A stretch of 42,765 nucleotides of DNA from Bacteroidota bacterium (GCA_023418315.1 JAEZZY010000063.1:1-42765); one strand, 5' to 3'; counted from the first letter of the stretch, positions 1 to 8,478 are shown. Notes: generated by a model not told the origin, from the sequence alone. Made by a program: numbers and translations.

Positions 1-291
1 TTTATAGACAACACAAAATACACTACATAATCATACTATCTGCGATAATCCACACTATCTGTGGAAGAATAAATTTATAGACAACACAGAATACACTGCA
101 TAATCATACTATCTGCGATAATCCACACCATCTGCGGGAGAATAAATTTATAGACAACACAAAATACGCTACATAATCATACTATCTGCGATAATCCGTG
201 CTATCGGCGGGAGAATAAATTTATAAACAACACAAAATACGCTACATAATCATACTATCTGTGATAATCCGTGCTATCTGTGAGGTATCCG
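1..291. repeat. 73-bp tandem repeat array, four copies
   Basis: Four head-to-tail units begin at 1, 74, 147 and 220, exactly 73 bp apart, with only a few substitutions between them. The last unit diverges after about 282. Each unit starts TTTATAGACAACACA and contains two related CTATCTG(C/T)G blocks around GATAATCC. The array may continue to the left of the window. There is no spacer variation, so it is not a CRISPR array. It lies just downstream of the minus-strand barrel gene. No coding function is visible. Confidence 0.93.
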
Positions 292-315
292 TTAATCAAA
301 TGCTTGCAGTATAGG

Positions 316-999
316 CTACGGAACCAAGTACGTAAGGCTGAAGGTGAAATAAGTATTCGTTTGATTGCCCGACCCATAGTAAGGAGGCACTTTGTCCCAG
401 GTTCGGATGGGTTTCAACGACCTCGAATACCGCGCGCCCACAAACCATCCTCTCCAGAACTGATATTTTATACTCGCCAGCCAGCACCAGTCTTCTTTCA
501 GAAATGGATATTTTGCGGGGTCTAAATATACAGGCTGATCGGTGCTGACACTTTCTTTCACTTTTAGCAGCCGCGAATAAGACGCACCCAGCCCGAAATT
601 CAAAGGCTGATCGGGTAAAAAAATCAAGGCTTGCACGGGAATTTCCACATAATTAAGGTCAAGATAATAGCGCTCAAACATCTCGCCTACATAACTGGAG
701 TATATCGTTTTCACACCCCTGCTTCCTTTTTGCGAATAAAGCAATTCCAGGCTCATGCCCAGCATTTTCTCTTTCAGCTTGCCGACCACACCCGGCCCTA
801 CATGCCACCCTATTTTATGATAGCCGTGATAGGCATCTCCTATAACCTCGGAAATATTACCACCCAGCGTCAGCCCTCCATGGAAAAGTTTTTCATCTTC
901 GGCTCGCAGTATTTTAGGGGGTGCTTCTTTTTGCTGCGCCAGCGCTATAAAAGGGATAAAAAAAATGAATGCCATTATGCCTGAGAACCGTTTCGTCAT
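316..999 (-). CDS. PorT-like outer-membrane beta-barrel protein (paralog A)
   Basis: This 227-residue protein has an N-terminal signal peptide of basic, hydrophobic and A-L-A-Q type ending near residue 22. The remainder is alternating beta-strand sequence with aromatic girdles and a terminal strand ending in Y-L-V-P. It resembles the PorT-like or OMP_b-brl_2 barrels common in Bacteroidota. It aligns with the next gene to the right, sharing GG-LG-N-S-V at the start of the barrel, then GYHK-G and an exact SQKGSRG block. Its ligand or partner is unknown. The GGLTLGGN start of the barrel and a mid-protein P-Q-FG-LSYS-like strand hairpin are visible. The family call is fairly secure, but the function is not. 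Confidence 0.8.
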   Translation of the reverse strand: MTKRFSGIMAFIFFIPFIALAQQKEAPPKILRAEDEKLFHGGLTLGGNISEVIGDAYHGYHKIGWHVGPGVVGKLKEKMLGMSLELLYSQKGSRGVKTIYSSYVGEMFERYYLDLNYVEIPVQALIFLPDQPLNFGLGASYSRLLKVKESVSTDQPVYLDPAKYPFLKEDWCWLASIKYQFWRGWFVGARYSRSLKPIRTWDKVPPYYGSGNQTNTYFTFSLTYLVP

Positions 1000-1266
1000 G
1001 TACCTGTTTTCAACAAAAATAGCCCTAAAACCTTTAATAAAAGGACAACTGCCAGCTGCGTCGTAAAGGCATTATTTTTTAAGTGGGATAGTGGATAAAT
1101 AGAAGCGTATGCACTCCCTGTTTTGGATGTCGTTGTTGATACCGCCTATAGTCATTGCGTTATTTTTGATGCTTTTTCTTTTTAACAGAAAGGAGCTACA
1201 CCCCAAAAAAAACGGATAGCATAGGGCGAAGGTTTTGTACCTAAAAAGTATTGCAGTGTTTTTTCC

Positions 1267-1932
1267 TCAGAATAAATACATCAGGCGCACAGCGAAGAGA
1301 TTGTTGTACTGCTCTGCCCGTCCGTAATTGAGGTTAATATTTTCTTTGGTGCGTATAGGGATGAGCGAATACTGAAAGCGCAGATGGAGAAACAGTCCTT
1401 TTATCAGATGAAGATTACCGCCTACCACCAGGTTCAGATCGGCTTTGCGGAATTTGAGCGTATCGGTATTTACCTGCTGTCCTGCGGCAATAATCTCTTC
1501 TTTGGAAGACACGAGTTGGGAGTAAGACAGTCCGCCGCCGAAATGGCTTCGTCTTTTGTCGAAATAATTGATCTGTAGCGGTATTTCGGCATAGTTGAGG
1601 TCTATACGGTATTTGCTGATGATGGCGCCGTTGCCCCCTTCCTGGGCTTTATGCCCGCGGCTTCCTTTTTGTGAAAATAAGATTTCAAGACTGGCAGCCA
1701 GGTTTTCTGCAAAATGCGTATAAACAATGCCGCCTACATTCATTCCTAATTTGTGATAACCGGCATAGCTGTCGCCATCCACCTGGCTTAAATTAGCGCC
1801 CAGCAACACACCGCCATAAAACGTTCTCGGATCTTCCAGATAGTAAGAGCCGGGATTTTGAGCGGAAACCGCGGTACCCAAACAAGAAGATAAGATCGTA
1901 ATAAGTGCTGCGAAAATCCTATTTTTAGCCAT
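1267..1932 (-). CDS. PorT-like outer-membrane beta-barrel protein (paralog B)
   Basis: This 221-residue protein has a signal peptide ending around A-V-S-A-Q near residue 25, followed by a predicted 8- to 10-strand barrel. It is a clear paralog of the gene at 316-999, sharing FYGG-LGAN-S, GYHKLG and SQKGSRG, and both end in an aromatic terminal strand. The two genes run in the same direction 267 bp apart. The pair probably arose by local duplication and may be co-transcribed. It starts 20 bp from the divergent gene at 1953, so the two promoters must overlap. The transported or bound ligand cannot be read from the sequence. Confidence 0.8.
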   Translation of the reverse strand: MAKNRIFAALITILSSCLGTAVSAQNPGSYYLEDPRTFYGGVLLGANLSQVDGDSYAGYHKLGMNVGGIVYTHFAENLAASLEILFSQKGSRGHKAQEGGNGAIISKYRIDLNYAEIPLQINYFDKRRSHFGGGLSYSQLVSSKEEIIAAGQQVNTDTLKFRKADLNLVVGGNLHLIKGLFLHLRFQYSLIPIRTKENINLNYGRAEQYNNLFAVRLMYLF

Positions 1933-1952
1933 CGAACTTTTTATATTGCAAA

Positions 1953-2261
1953 ATGAGTTTCAAATATACGGCAAACACGCTGAAAAAATTGGAGCAGCTA
2001 TTCGAAGAGGCACGTTTTACGATACGTTATGAGAAGGGAAATTTCAATTCGGGATATTGTCTGTTAGAAGATAAGCGCATAGCAGTCATCAATCGTTTTC
2101 TGAATGTGGAAGGCCGTATCAACGCATTGATAGAAATCTTACCTTCTATAGCCGTTAAAGAAGAAGAACTGAGCGGAGAAATGCTGAAATGGTACCGTCA
2201 GTTGCAGGAGCTATCCTCCCATAATAACGATGATTCCGTACAAACCCAAATGGAGTTATAA
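1953..2261 (+). CDS. Small conserved Bacteroidota protein of unknown function
   Basis: This 102-residue soluble protein has no signal peptide. It is rich in charged residues and has a central block of beta character (F-T-I-R-Y-E-K-G-N-F-N-S-G-Y-C) followed by helix. I recall similar proteins encoded directly upstream of MBL-fold hydrolases in Bacteroidota, but I cannot name a function. Its TAA stop is two bases before the GTG start of the MBL-fold gene, so the two are very likely translationally coupled and may act together. It starts at ATG 1953, very close to the divergent barrel gene. Confidence 0.8.
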   Translation: MSFKYTANTLKKLEQLFEEARFTIRYEKGNFNSGYCLLEDKRIAVINRFLNVEGRINALIEILPSIAVKEEELSGEMLKWYRQLQELSSHNNDDSVQTQMEL

Positions 2262-2263
2262 CC

Positions 2264-3028
2264 GTGAAGATTACTTTCTTAGGCACAGGTACTTCACAAG
2301 GCGTTCCGGTTATCAGCTGCCCCTGCGAAGTATGCCATTCTACCGATACTAAAGATAACCGGTTGCGCACCTCCGTATGGATAGAAACCGAGCAAACCAG
2401 TGTGGTGATTGATACGGGCCCGGATTTCCGGCAGCAGATGTTGCAGCATAAGGTGAACAAGCTGGATGCGGTTGTTTTTACCCACGGACATAAAGACCAT
2501 ATAGCCGGGCTGGATGATGTACGGGCGTATAATTATTTTCAGCAAAAGCCTATGGATATATATGCCACCGAAGAAACACAGGATGCGCTGCGCCGTGAAT
2601 ATGCCTATATTTTTGAAAATGCCAGCTACCCCGGTGTGCCACAGATTGATTTACATACCATCCATCACCTCACACCGTTTAGGGTAAATGAACTGGAAAT
2701 CACGCCCATCCGCGTATGGCACTATAAAATGGAAGTACTCGGCTTCCGGATCAACGATTTTACCTATATCACCGATGCCAACTACATAGATGCGGAAGAA
2801 ATGGAAAAGATAAAAGGAAGCCGTTGCCTAGTGCTTAATGCTCTCAGAATAGAAAAGCATATCTCCCATTACACCCTTTCGGAAGCCTTGGATATAGCCG
2901 CCACTCTACGTGCAGAACATACTTATTTTACACATATCAGCCACCAGCTTGGTTTGCACCACGAGGTAGAAAGCCGGCTACCTAAAGGAATAAAATTGGC
3001 CTATGACGGTTTGCAACTAATCCTTTAA
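2264..3028 (+). CDS. MBL-fold metallo-hydrolase, PhnP/RNase Z-like
   Basis: This 254-residue cytosolic enzyme has a metallo-beta-lactamase fold. It begins M-K-I-T-F-L-G-T-G-T-S-Q-G-V-P, typical of the PhnP and RNase Z-like branch. C20, C21 and C24 could bind a structural metal. The catalytic signature is H74-G-H76-K-D78-H79, expected to bind two metals and hydrolyse a phosphodiester. A further H-I-S-H block lies near the C-terminus. PhnP hydrolyses a cyclic phosphodiester in phosphonate use, but no phosphonate genes are near, so the substrate is unknown. The GTG start at 2264 gives the expected family N-terminus and sits 2 bp after the previous stop, which suggests coupled translation. Confidence 0.88.
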   Translation: MKITFLGTGTSQGVPVISCPCEVCHSTDTKDNRLRTSVWIETEQTSVVIDTGPDFRQQMLQHKVNKLDAVVFTHGHKDHIAGLDDVRAYNYFQQKPMDIYATEETQDALRREYAYIFENASYPGVPQIDLHTIHHLTPFRVNELEITPIRVWHYKMEVLGFRINDFTYITDANYIDAEEMEKIKGSRCLVLNALRIEKHISHYTLSEALDIAATLRAEHTYFTHISHQLGLHHEVESRLPKGIKLAYDGLQLIL

Positions 3029-3035
3029 AATCCGA

Positions 3036-3043
3036 TAATTTTA
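3036..3043 (+). promoter_or_regulatory. Candidate Bacteroidota -7 element for the thioredoxin gene
   Basis: TAATTTTA differs from the Bacteroidota consensus TAnnTTTG at its last base. It lies 8 bp after the MBL-fold stop and 40 bp before the chosen ATG at 3083. It is a pattern match only. Confidence 0.35.
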
Positions 3044-3082
3044 GCACATAAATTGCAACTCCTATTTTTCAAAAAAAAGAAC

Positions 3083-3616
3083 ATGAAAAAACTCCTCACC
3101 GCACTGCTGATTTCTCTGAGCCTCGCTGCAACTGATGCCACCGCGCAGAACATGGAAAACGCCACTATAAAAATCGGTCAGAAAGCACCGGATTTGAAAT
3201 TTCCGAACCCGCAAGGAAAAACGCTTCAGTTGTCCAACATATATAAAGGCCGGTATGTGCTGCTGGACTTCTGGGCATCCTGGTGCCGCCCCTGCCGCAC
3301 AGCCAACCCCCGCCTCGTAGCCATGTACGAAAAATATAAAAACGTCAAATTGAAAGGCGCCAAAAACGGATTTACCATCGTAAGCGTATCTATGGATAAG
3401 TCGAAAGACGCATGGATAAAGGCTATCGAAACCGACAAACTGAGCTGGGACTATCATATCAGCGACCTCGGCGGATGGAATTCAAAGCCTGCTGCCGACT
3501 ATGGCGTGGAGTATATTCCGCAAGCCTTTCTGATAGGACCGGATGGAAAAGTGATAAAAATGTATAATTTTGCCGAGCAAGTAGCTGCCGATCTGGAAAA
3601 ATTAATGATAAAATGA
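3083..3616 (+). CDS. TlpA-like periplasmic thioredoxin (AhpC/TSA-Redoxin fold)
   Basis: This 177-residue protein has a clear signal peptide (M-K-K-L-L-T-A-L-L, ending A-T-A-Q) and then a thioredoxin-like fold. The redox motif is W-C68-R-P-C71. A typical TlpA/ResA insertion between strands and an I-P-Q-A-F-L-I cis-proline region are present. Family members reduce periplasmic disulfides, for example in cytochrome maturation or as stress reductases. A longer frame begins at a TTG at 3053, but ATG 3083 places the signal peptide correctly, so I chose it. No partner reductase or cytochrome gene is adjacent, so the target is unknown. Confidence 0.88.
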   Translation: MKKLLTALLISLSLAATDATAQNMENATIKIGQKAPDLKFPNPQGKTLQLSNIYKGRYVLLDFWASWCRPCRTANPRLVAMYEKYKNVKLKGAKNGFTIVSVSMDKSKDAWIKAIETDKLSWDYHISDLGGWNSKPAADYGVEYIPQAFLIGPDGKVIKMYNFAEQVAADLEKLMIK

Positions 3617-3637
3617 TTTTTACAGAATGAAAATTCC

Positions 3638-3645
3638 TATCTTTG
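3638..3645 (+). promoter_or_regulatory. Bacteroidota-type promoter element for rpmE2
   Basis: TATCTTTG matches the consensus TAnnTTTG exactly. It lies about 50 bp upstream of the rpmE2 ATG at 3698, so the transcript would have a leader of roughly 48 nt. Confidence 0.6.
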
Positions 3646-3697
3646 CAAACCAAATTTTTTCACGGCATGGCAAAATCCATGCAAAAACAATAAGACA

Positions 3698-3949
3698 ATG
3701 AGAAAAGGCATTCATCCGGAATCATATCGTTTGGTAGTATTTAAAGACATGTCCAACGAACATACATTCCTTACCCGCTCCTCCGCGGCTACTACAGAAA
3801 CCATAAAATGGGAAGACGGCAACGAATATCCTCTTGTAAAAGTGGAAATTTCCAATACCTCACATCCGTTTTACACCGGCAAGGCTATGTTTGTAGATAC
3901 GGCAGGTCGTATTGACAAGTTCAAAAAACGCTACGCGAAAAACAAATAA
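3698..3949 (+). CDS. rpmE2: 50S ribosomal protein bL31, type B
   Basis: This 83-residue ribosomal protein begins M-R-K-G-I-H-P and contains the family blocks F-K-D-M-S, H-P-F-Y-T-G and a basic end K-K-R-Y. It has no cysteine at all, which marks the zinc-independent type B (C-minus) form. Type B bL31 commonly replaces the zinc form under zinc limitation, but many Bacteroidota carry only this form. It is monocistronic: an upstream TAnnTTTG element and a downstream terminator are both visible. Confidence 0.96.
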   Translation: MRKGIHPESYRLVVFKDMSNEHTFLTRSSAATTETIKWEDGNEYPLVKVEISNTSHPFYTGKAMFVDTAGRIDKFKKRYAKNK

Positions 3950-3967
3950 TTTTCCTCTTACGGAGAT

Positions 3968-3999
3968 AAAAAAGCTGCCTATATCGGGCAGCTTTTTTT
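3968..3999. terminator. Bidirectional intrinsic terminator between rpmE2 and parE
   Basis: GCTGCC (3974-3979) pairs with GGCAGC (3987-3992) around a 7-nt loop. The stem is flanked by A6 on the left and T7 on the right, so it has a U-tract in both directions. It can serve both the convergent rpmE2 (+) and parE (-) transcripts. Confidence 0.85.
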
Positions 4000-4085
4000 G
4001 TGGTATCTATAGTAGAAAAATAGCGTGGTTATAGCCTTCTTCCCTGTATGTGTCTCCTATTTCATTTCATAAAAAATTTAGAGAT

Positions 4086-6002
4086 TTATAGCACTGCTTC
4101 ACTGAGTTTATCGGATATATTTTCCTCTTCCACCGCATCTTTTTCCACCCGCAGATTATCAATTATAAAGAGCTGTCGTTGTGGCGTATTCTTGCCCATG
4201 TAGTTTTCCAGCAGTTTCTGTATTTTTATTTCCTGCCCCAGCAATACCGGCTCTTTCCGCATATCCTCACCTATAAATTGTCCAAATTCATCCGGTGATA
4301 TTTCTCCCAGCCCTTTAAAACGCGTAATCTCCGGCTTGCCGCCGAGTTCTGTTACGGCTTGTTGTTTTTCGGCTTCATTATAGCAATAGATGGTCTTCTG
4401 TTTATTGCGCACGCGGAAGAGCGGGGTTTGCAAAATATGCACATGCTCACGCTTCACCAGATCGGGAAAAAACTGTAGGAAAAAAGTCATTAGTAACAAC
4501 CGGATGTGCATCCCGTCCACATCGGCATCCGTAGCAATGATGATGTTGTTGTAACGCAGTCCGTCAAGGCTTTCTTCAATATTCAGCGCATGTTGCAGCA
4601 GGTTAAATTCTTCATTTTCATAAACAATTTTTTTGGTAAGCCCGTAGCAGTTGAGTGGTTTGCCGCGTAGGGAAAAGACCGCCTGCGTTTCCACGTTTCT
4701 GGATTTGGTAATCGAACCGCTTGCAGAGTCTCCCTCGGTGATAAAGAGTGTGCTTTCATTTTGCTTTTGAAAAAACTCATCTTTAGCTTTTGCCGGCGGA
4801 TCGTCGTTGAAATGGATGCGGCAATCTCTCAGTTTGCGATTGTGGATATTGGCTTTTTTCGCCCGTTCATTTGCCAGCTTGCGTATGCCCGACAATTCTT
4901 TGCGCTCGCGTTCGCTTTGTTCGATGCGTTTTTTCAGTGCTTCTGCGGTAGCGGGGTTTTTATGAAGAAAATTATCCAATTCCTTAGCCAAAAAATCCAG
5001 CACAAAGCTGCGCATACTGGGTCCATTTTCCCATACGGACTGGGAGCCGAGCTTGGTTTTGGTTTGCGATTCGAAGACGGGCTCCTGCACCCGAACGGAA
5101 ATGGCAGCGCTGATGCTTTGGCGAATATCAGCGGCATCATAGTCTTTTTTAAAGAAATCACGCACCACTTTTACAAATGCTTCGCGAAAGGCAGATTGGT
5201 GTGTGCCACCTTGTGTAGTATGTTGCCCGTTTACGAAGGAATATAGGTCTTCCCCGTAATCTCCGGTATGGGTGAGAGCTACTTCAATATCCGTTCCTTT
5301 AAGATGAATGATAGGATAGCGCAGGTTTTCGGGATTGGTCTTCCGTTGCAGCAGGTCTAGCAATCCGTTTTTGGAAAGGTAGTTTCTGCCATTGAAATGA
5401 ATAGTAAGTCCCGCGTTCAGAAAACAATAATTCCAGAGTTGGTTTTCTACATAATCGGCTATAAAATGATAATTTTTAAACACTGTATTATCCGGCCGGA
5501 AGCTGACGAGCGTGCCGTTATGTTCGGTGGTAGCGGCTTCTTTATGTTCTTTTACCAGCACTCCTTTTTGAAATTCTGCCGCTTTCATTCTGCCTTCACG
5601 AAAGGCGGTTACCTGAAATATTTCGCTCAGTGCATTCACGGCTTTGGTACCTACGCCGTTCAGCCCCACGGATTTTTGAAACGCTTTGCTGTCGTACTTG
5701 GCACCGGTATTTATCTTGCTCACCACATCCACCACCTTACCCAGCGGTATGCCGCGTCCATAGTCGCGCACGGTTACTACCCCATCCTTTATCTTGAGGT
5801 CTATGCGCTTGCCATAGCCCATGGTATATTCGTCTATACTGTTGTCTATTACTTCTTTTATAAGGATGTAAATGCCATCGTCCATACTGCTGCCATCGCC
5901 CAGCTTACCGATGTACATGCCGGGGCGCAGGCGGATATGCTCCCGCCAGTCAAGGGATTTTATACTGTCCTCATTATAATCATTCATTGCTTGTTCTGCC
6001 AT
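4086..6002 (-). CDS. parE: DNA topoisomerase IV subunit B (GyrB/ParE ATPase)
   Basis: This 638-residue type IIA topoisomerase ATPase subunit contains, in order, the GHKL ATPase with E-V-I-D-N-S-I-D-E, G-R-G-I-P and G-L-N-G-V-G-T-K-A-V-N-A-L-S, a transducer domain, and a TOPRIM domain with E-G-D-S-A-S-G and D-A-D-V-D-G-M-H-I. It then has the C-terminal R-F-K-G-L-G-E motif. It would power decatenation of daughter chromosomes with ParC. It lacks the long gyrase-type insertion in TOPRIM, and the length (about 640) fits ParE rather than GyrB. No parC lies next to it in the window. A second in-frame Met is at residue 6, so the start may be 15 bp shorter. Confidence 0.93.
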   Translation of the reverse strand: MAEQAMNDYNEDSIKSLDWREHIRLRPGMYIGKLGDGSSMDDGIYILIKEVIDNSIDEYTMGYGKRIDLKIKDGVVTVRDYGRGIPLGKVVDVVSKINTGAKYDSKAFQKSVGLNGVGTKAVNALSEIFQVTAFREGRMKAAEFQKGVLVKEHKEAATTEHNGTLVSFRPDNTVFKNYHFIADYVENQLWNYCFLNAGLTIHFNGRNYLSKNGLLDLLQRKTNPENLRYPIIHLKGTDIEVALTHTGDYGEDLYSFVNGQHTTQGGTHQSAFREAFVKVVRDFFKKDYDAADIRQSISAAISVRVQEPVFESQTKTKLGSQSVWENGPSMRSFVLDFLAKELDNFLHKNPATAEALKKRIEQSERERKELSGIRKLANERAKKANIHNRKLRDCRIHFNDDPPAKAKDEFFQKQNESTLFITEGDSASGSITKSRNVETQAVFSLRGKPLNCYGLTKKIVYENEEFNLLQHALNIEESLDGLRYNNIIIATDADVDGMHIRLLLMTFFLQFFPDLVKREHVHILQTPLFRVRNKQKTIYCYNEAEKQQAVTELGGKPEITRFKGLGEISPDEFGQFIGEDMRKEPVLLGQEIKIQKLLENYMGKNTPQRQLFIIDNLRVEKDAVEEENISDKLSEAVL

Positions 6003-6027
6003 TCTGTTGTTTATTTAAATCAAGATG

Positions 6028-6035
6028 CAAAGAAA
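6028..6035 (-). promoter_or_regulatory. Candidate promoter element for parE
   Basis: On the minus strand this reads TTTCTTTG, one base from TAnnTTTG. It lies 26 bp upstream of the parE start. It is a weak pattern match. Confidence 0.35.
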
Positions 6036-6141
6036 AATGAAATGCAGCAAAGTTGCGGAAAGAAGGTTGGAATCTTCGCAGACTTACCAGCGTTCAAATA
6101 AGAAATATCCCTATGCCGATGGTTAGATTGATTCATTCCCG

Positions 6142-6149
6142 TACCTTTG
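6142..6149 (+). promoter_or_regulatory. Bacteroidota-type promoter element for the DEAD-box helicase
   Basis: TACCTTTG matches TAnnTTTG exactly and is followed by CAAAAC. It lies 30 bp before the helicase ATG at 6180. Confidence 0.6.
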
Positions 6150-6179
6150 CAAAACTTTTAAAATTTTAGTTCTTAATTA

Positions 6180-7937
6180 ATGATAAGTTTTTCAGACTTC
6201 TCGCTTAGAGAGGAGCTTACCCATGCTGTTGCAGAAATGGGTTTTGAAACACCTACGCCTATACAGGCAAAAGTGATTCCGCATCTTTTAACCGATCCTT
6301 CCGATATTATTGGCTTAGCGCAAACCGGCACCGGTAAAACGGCTGCATTCGGCTTACCGCTCTTGCACCATACGGACGTAGAACTCAGGGATGTGCAAGC
6401 CTTGGTACTCTCCCCCACCCGCGAACTTTGTATGCAGATACAGGAAGAATTCAAAAAATACGGACGCTATATGCGCGGGTTGAAAACCACAGCCGTATAT
6501 GGCGGTGTGCCCATCGGCGGACAAATACGCGAATTGAAAACCCATCCGCAAGTGGTAGTGGCTACGCCCGGCCGCCTGATTGATTTGCTGGAACGCAAAG
6601 CGCTTTCTTTGGAAAATGTGCAGTATGTAGTGCTGGATGAAGCTGATGAAATGCTGAATATGGGCTTTCGGGAGGATATTGATTTCATCCTGAAAAATAC
6701 GATCGCGCGCCAGCATACCTGGCTGTTCTCCGCCACCATGAGCAATGAAGTGCGCGGCATAGCCAAACGCTTTATGAGCCAGTGGAAAGAATACTCCGTA
6801 GCGGCAGCCAATACTACAAATGAAAATATAGACCATCAATATTTTGTTACCCATCGCCACCTGCGCTTCGAAAGCCTGCAACGACTGCTGGATTTTACAC
6901 CGGGCATCTACGGCATCATTTTTACCCGCACCAAGCAAGACTGTCAGGAAATAGCCGAAAAGCTCATGAAGCAGGGCTACCATGTAAGTCCGTTGCACGG
7001 AGATATGGATCAGAAAATGCGCAGCAAAGTGCTGGAGCGTTTTAAGAGTAAAAGCCTGCAAGCCATCGTAGCCACCGATGTGGCGGCGCGCGGCATTGAT
7101 GTAAACGATATTACCCACGTTATCAACTACGAATTGCCGGACGACCCCGAAGTCTATACCCACCGCAGCGGGCGTACTGCACGCGCCGGAAAATCGGGTA
7201 TTTGCATGAGCATCGTTACGGCTAAGGAAATAGGAACCATCCGCCAGATAGAACGCCTGGTGAAACAGCGTTTTAACAAAAGCGACATCCCCGACGGTGC
7301 CGAAGTGGTGCGCAAACGCCTGTTCTATTACCTGGAACAAATAGAAACTGCCAAGCCGCAAAAAAACTTTGCCGACGTTTACCTGCAAACCATCCATGAA
7401 CGCTTTGAAGACATGGACAAGGATGAATTGATTAAAAGACTCATCTGGCTGCAACTCAAAGAAACGATTGACAACTATCATGACGCTGCCGACCTGAATG
7501 CAGGCTATGACGGAGGAAAAAACAGCGCCTCCTCCGATGGAAGCGTTCGTTTGTTTATGAACTTAGGCACTAAAGACGGTATTGATTCGGCAGATCGGTT
7601 AATTCGTTTTATTACAGAAGCTACAGATTTGGATGCTAATATGATATCGCGTGTTACCGTAAGAGAAATGGCAAGCTTTTTCAACGTCCGAAACGATGCA
7701 GCCGAGTTTATAAAAGAAACCCTTTCCGCCAAAAAATACAAAGGCAGAAGAATACGACTGGATGAAGCAGAGCAACGCGGCAGAGGAGATCGTGATTTTT
7801 CGGGAGGCAGCAGAAACCACTCCAGAGGGCATCATAAAGACGGAGGCAGAGTCCATTACGGAGACCGAAACGCACCCCGTTTCAGCGAACGCGAACGAGG
7901 CAACAAACCTTTTCCGGAAAGAAAATCCCGCAGATAA
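6180..7937 (+). CDS. deaD: DEAD-box ATP-dependent RNA helicase with DbpA-type RNA-binding domain
   Basis: This 585-residue cytosolic helicase has the full motif set. The Q-motif region is F-E-T-P-T-P-I-Q; motif I is A-Q-T-G-T-G-K-T (47-54), motif II D-E-A-D (153-156) and motif III S-A-T (184-186). H-R-S-G-R-T-A-R-A-G is in the second RecA domain. A DbpA/CsdA-type RNA-binding domain follows at about 445-525, and then a disordered tail rich in R, G, S and H that should bind RNA. This layout fits CsdA/DeaD enzymes that remodel rRNA and structured mRNA, often in the cold. DeaD is the best symbol; the exact substrate is not visible. It has its own promoter element and terminator. Confidence 0.92.
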   Translation: MISFSDFSLREELTHAVAEMGFETPTPIQAKVIPHLLTDPSDIIGLAQTGTGKTAAFGLPLLHHTDVELRDVQALVLSPTRELCMQIQEEFKKYGRYMRGLKTTAVYGGVPIGGQIRELKTHPQVVVATPGRLIDLLERKALSLENVQYVVLDEADEMLNMGFREDIDFILKNTIARQHTWLFSATMSNEVRGIAKRFMSQWKEYSVAAANTTNENIDHQYFVTHRHLRFESLQRLLDFTPGIYGIIFTRTKQDCQEIAEKLMKQGYHVSPLHGDMDQKMRSKVLERFKSKSLQAIVATDVAARGIDVNDITHVINYELPDDPEVYTHRSGRTARAGKSGICMSIVTAKEIGTIRQIERLVKQRFNKSDIPDGAEVVRKRLFYYLEQIETAKPQKNFADVYLQTIHERFEDMDKDELIKRLIWLQLKETIDNYHDAADLNAGYDGGKNSASSDGSVRLFMNLGTKDGIDSADRLIRFITEATDLDANMISRVTVREMASFFNVRNDAAEFIKETLSAKKYKGRRIRLDEAEQRGRGDRDFSGGSRNHSRGHHKDGGRVHYGDRNAPRFSERERGNKPFPERKSRR

Positions 7938-7952
7938 TTATCAAATTTAACA

Positions 7953-7990
7953 GAATGGATTACAAAAAATGTAATCCATTCTTGCTTTTT
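7953..7990 (+). terminator. Intrinsic terminator after the DEAD-box helicase gene
   Basis: GAATGGATTAC (7953-7963) pairs perfectly with GTAATCCATTC (7971-7981) across a 7-nt loop. It is followed by TTGCTTTTT. Confidence 0.8.
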
Positions 7991-8004
7991 ACAGAAAAAA
8001 TATT

Positions 8005-8012
8005 TTTCTTTG
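8005..8012 (+). promoter_or_regulatory. Candidate promoter element for the RlpA-like gene
   Basis: TTTCTTTG followed by CAC differs from TAnnTTTG only at position 2 and lies 20 bp before ATG 8032. Confidence 0.4.
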
Positions 8013-8031
8013 CACAAAATTTATAATGTGT

Positions 8032-8478
8032 ATGAGGAAGTTGATAATAACTCAGGCTTTTATAGCCGCCGGATATGGCGCAGATGCGCAGAGCAAATTG
8101 AAGGAATACGCCACAGAGCTGAAGAAAGGTATCGCCAGCTTTTACCATGATAAGTTTGAAGGGCGCAAAACCGCAAACGGTGAAATCTTCGATAATGACA
8201 AATACACCGCAGCCTGCAATACGCTCAAGCTTGGCTCCTATGTGAAAGTAACCAACGAAAGCAACGGTGAGGTATGCTATGTAAAAATCAACGACCGCAT
8301 GGCAGCACACAACACACGCTTGATAGACCTTGCCCACATCGCAGCTAAAAAACTGGATTTTGAACACCAAGGACTTACCAAAGTAAAGGTAGAAGTAGTA
8401 AGCGCCGAAGAAGGTAAAAAAGCGATTCTGGCACAGATAGAAAATGAAAATGGTAAAGCCGGAAATTCCACCCTTTAA
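8032..8478 (+). CDS. RlpA-like septal ring/peptidoglycan protein (double-psi beta-barrel)
   Basis: This 148-residue exported protein has a short signal sequence ending near A-D-A-Q and then a double-psi beta-barrel of RlpA type: G-I-A-S-F-Y, G-R-K-T-A-N-G-E-I-F-D, L-G-S-Y-V-K-V-T-N, and V-K-I-N-D-R followed by R-L-I-D-L-A. RlpA proteins bind or cleave glycan strands at the septum. The catalytic Glu region (ANGE) and the Asp of NDR are present. The usual His of the A-A-H-K-T-L-P segment is Cys here (A-A-C-N-T-L), so lytic transglycosylase activity is doubtful. There is no SPOR domain. An alternative ATG at 8026 adds two residues; 8032 gives the usual Met-Arg-Lys signal start. Confidence 0.85.
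   Translation: MRKLIITQAFIAAGYGADAQSKLKEYATELKKGIASFYHDKFEGRKTANGEIFDNDKYTAACNTLKLGSYVKVTNESNGEVCYVKINDRMAAHNTRLIDLAHIAAKKLDFEHQGLTKVKVEVVSAEEGKKAILAQIENENGKAGNSTL

Noticed and set aside
1..291. CRISPR array
   Set aside because: The 73-bp units are nearly identical throughout with no unique spacers, and no cas genes are present.
5397..6101. 234-residue plus-strand ORF across parE
   Set aside because: It is antisense to the conserved ParE ATPase domain, with Cys/His/Phe-rich composition typical of shadow frames.
6354..7481. 375-residue minus-strand ORF opposite the DEAD-box helicase
   Set aside because: It is a shadow of the helicase reading frame, which shows all family motifs. It has no recognisable domain.
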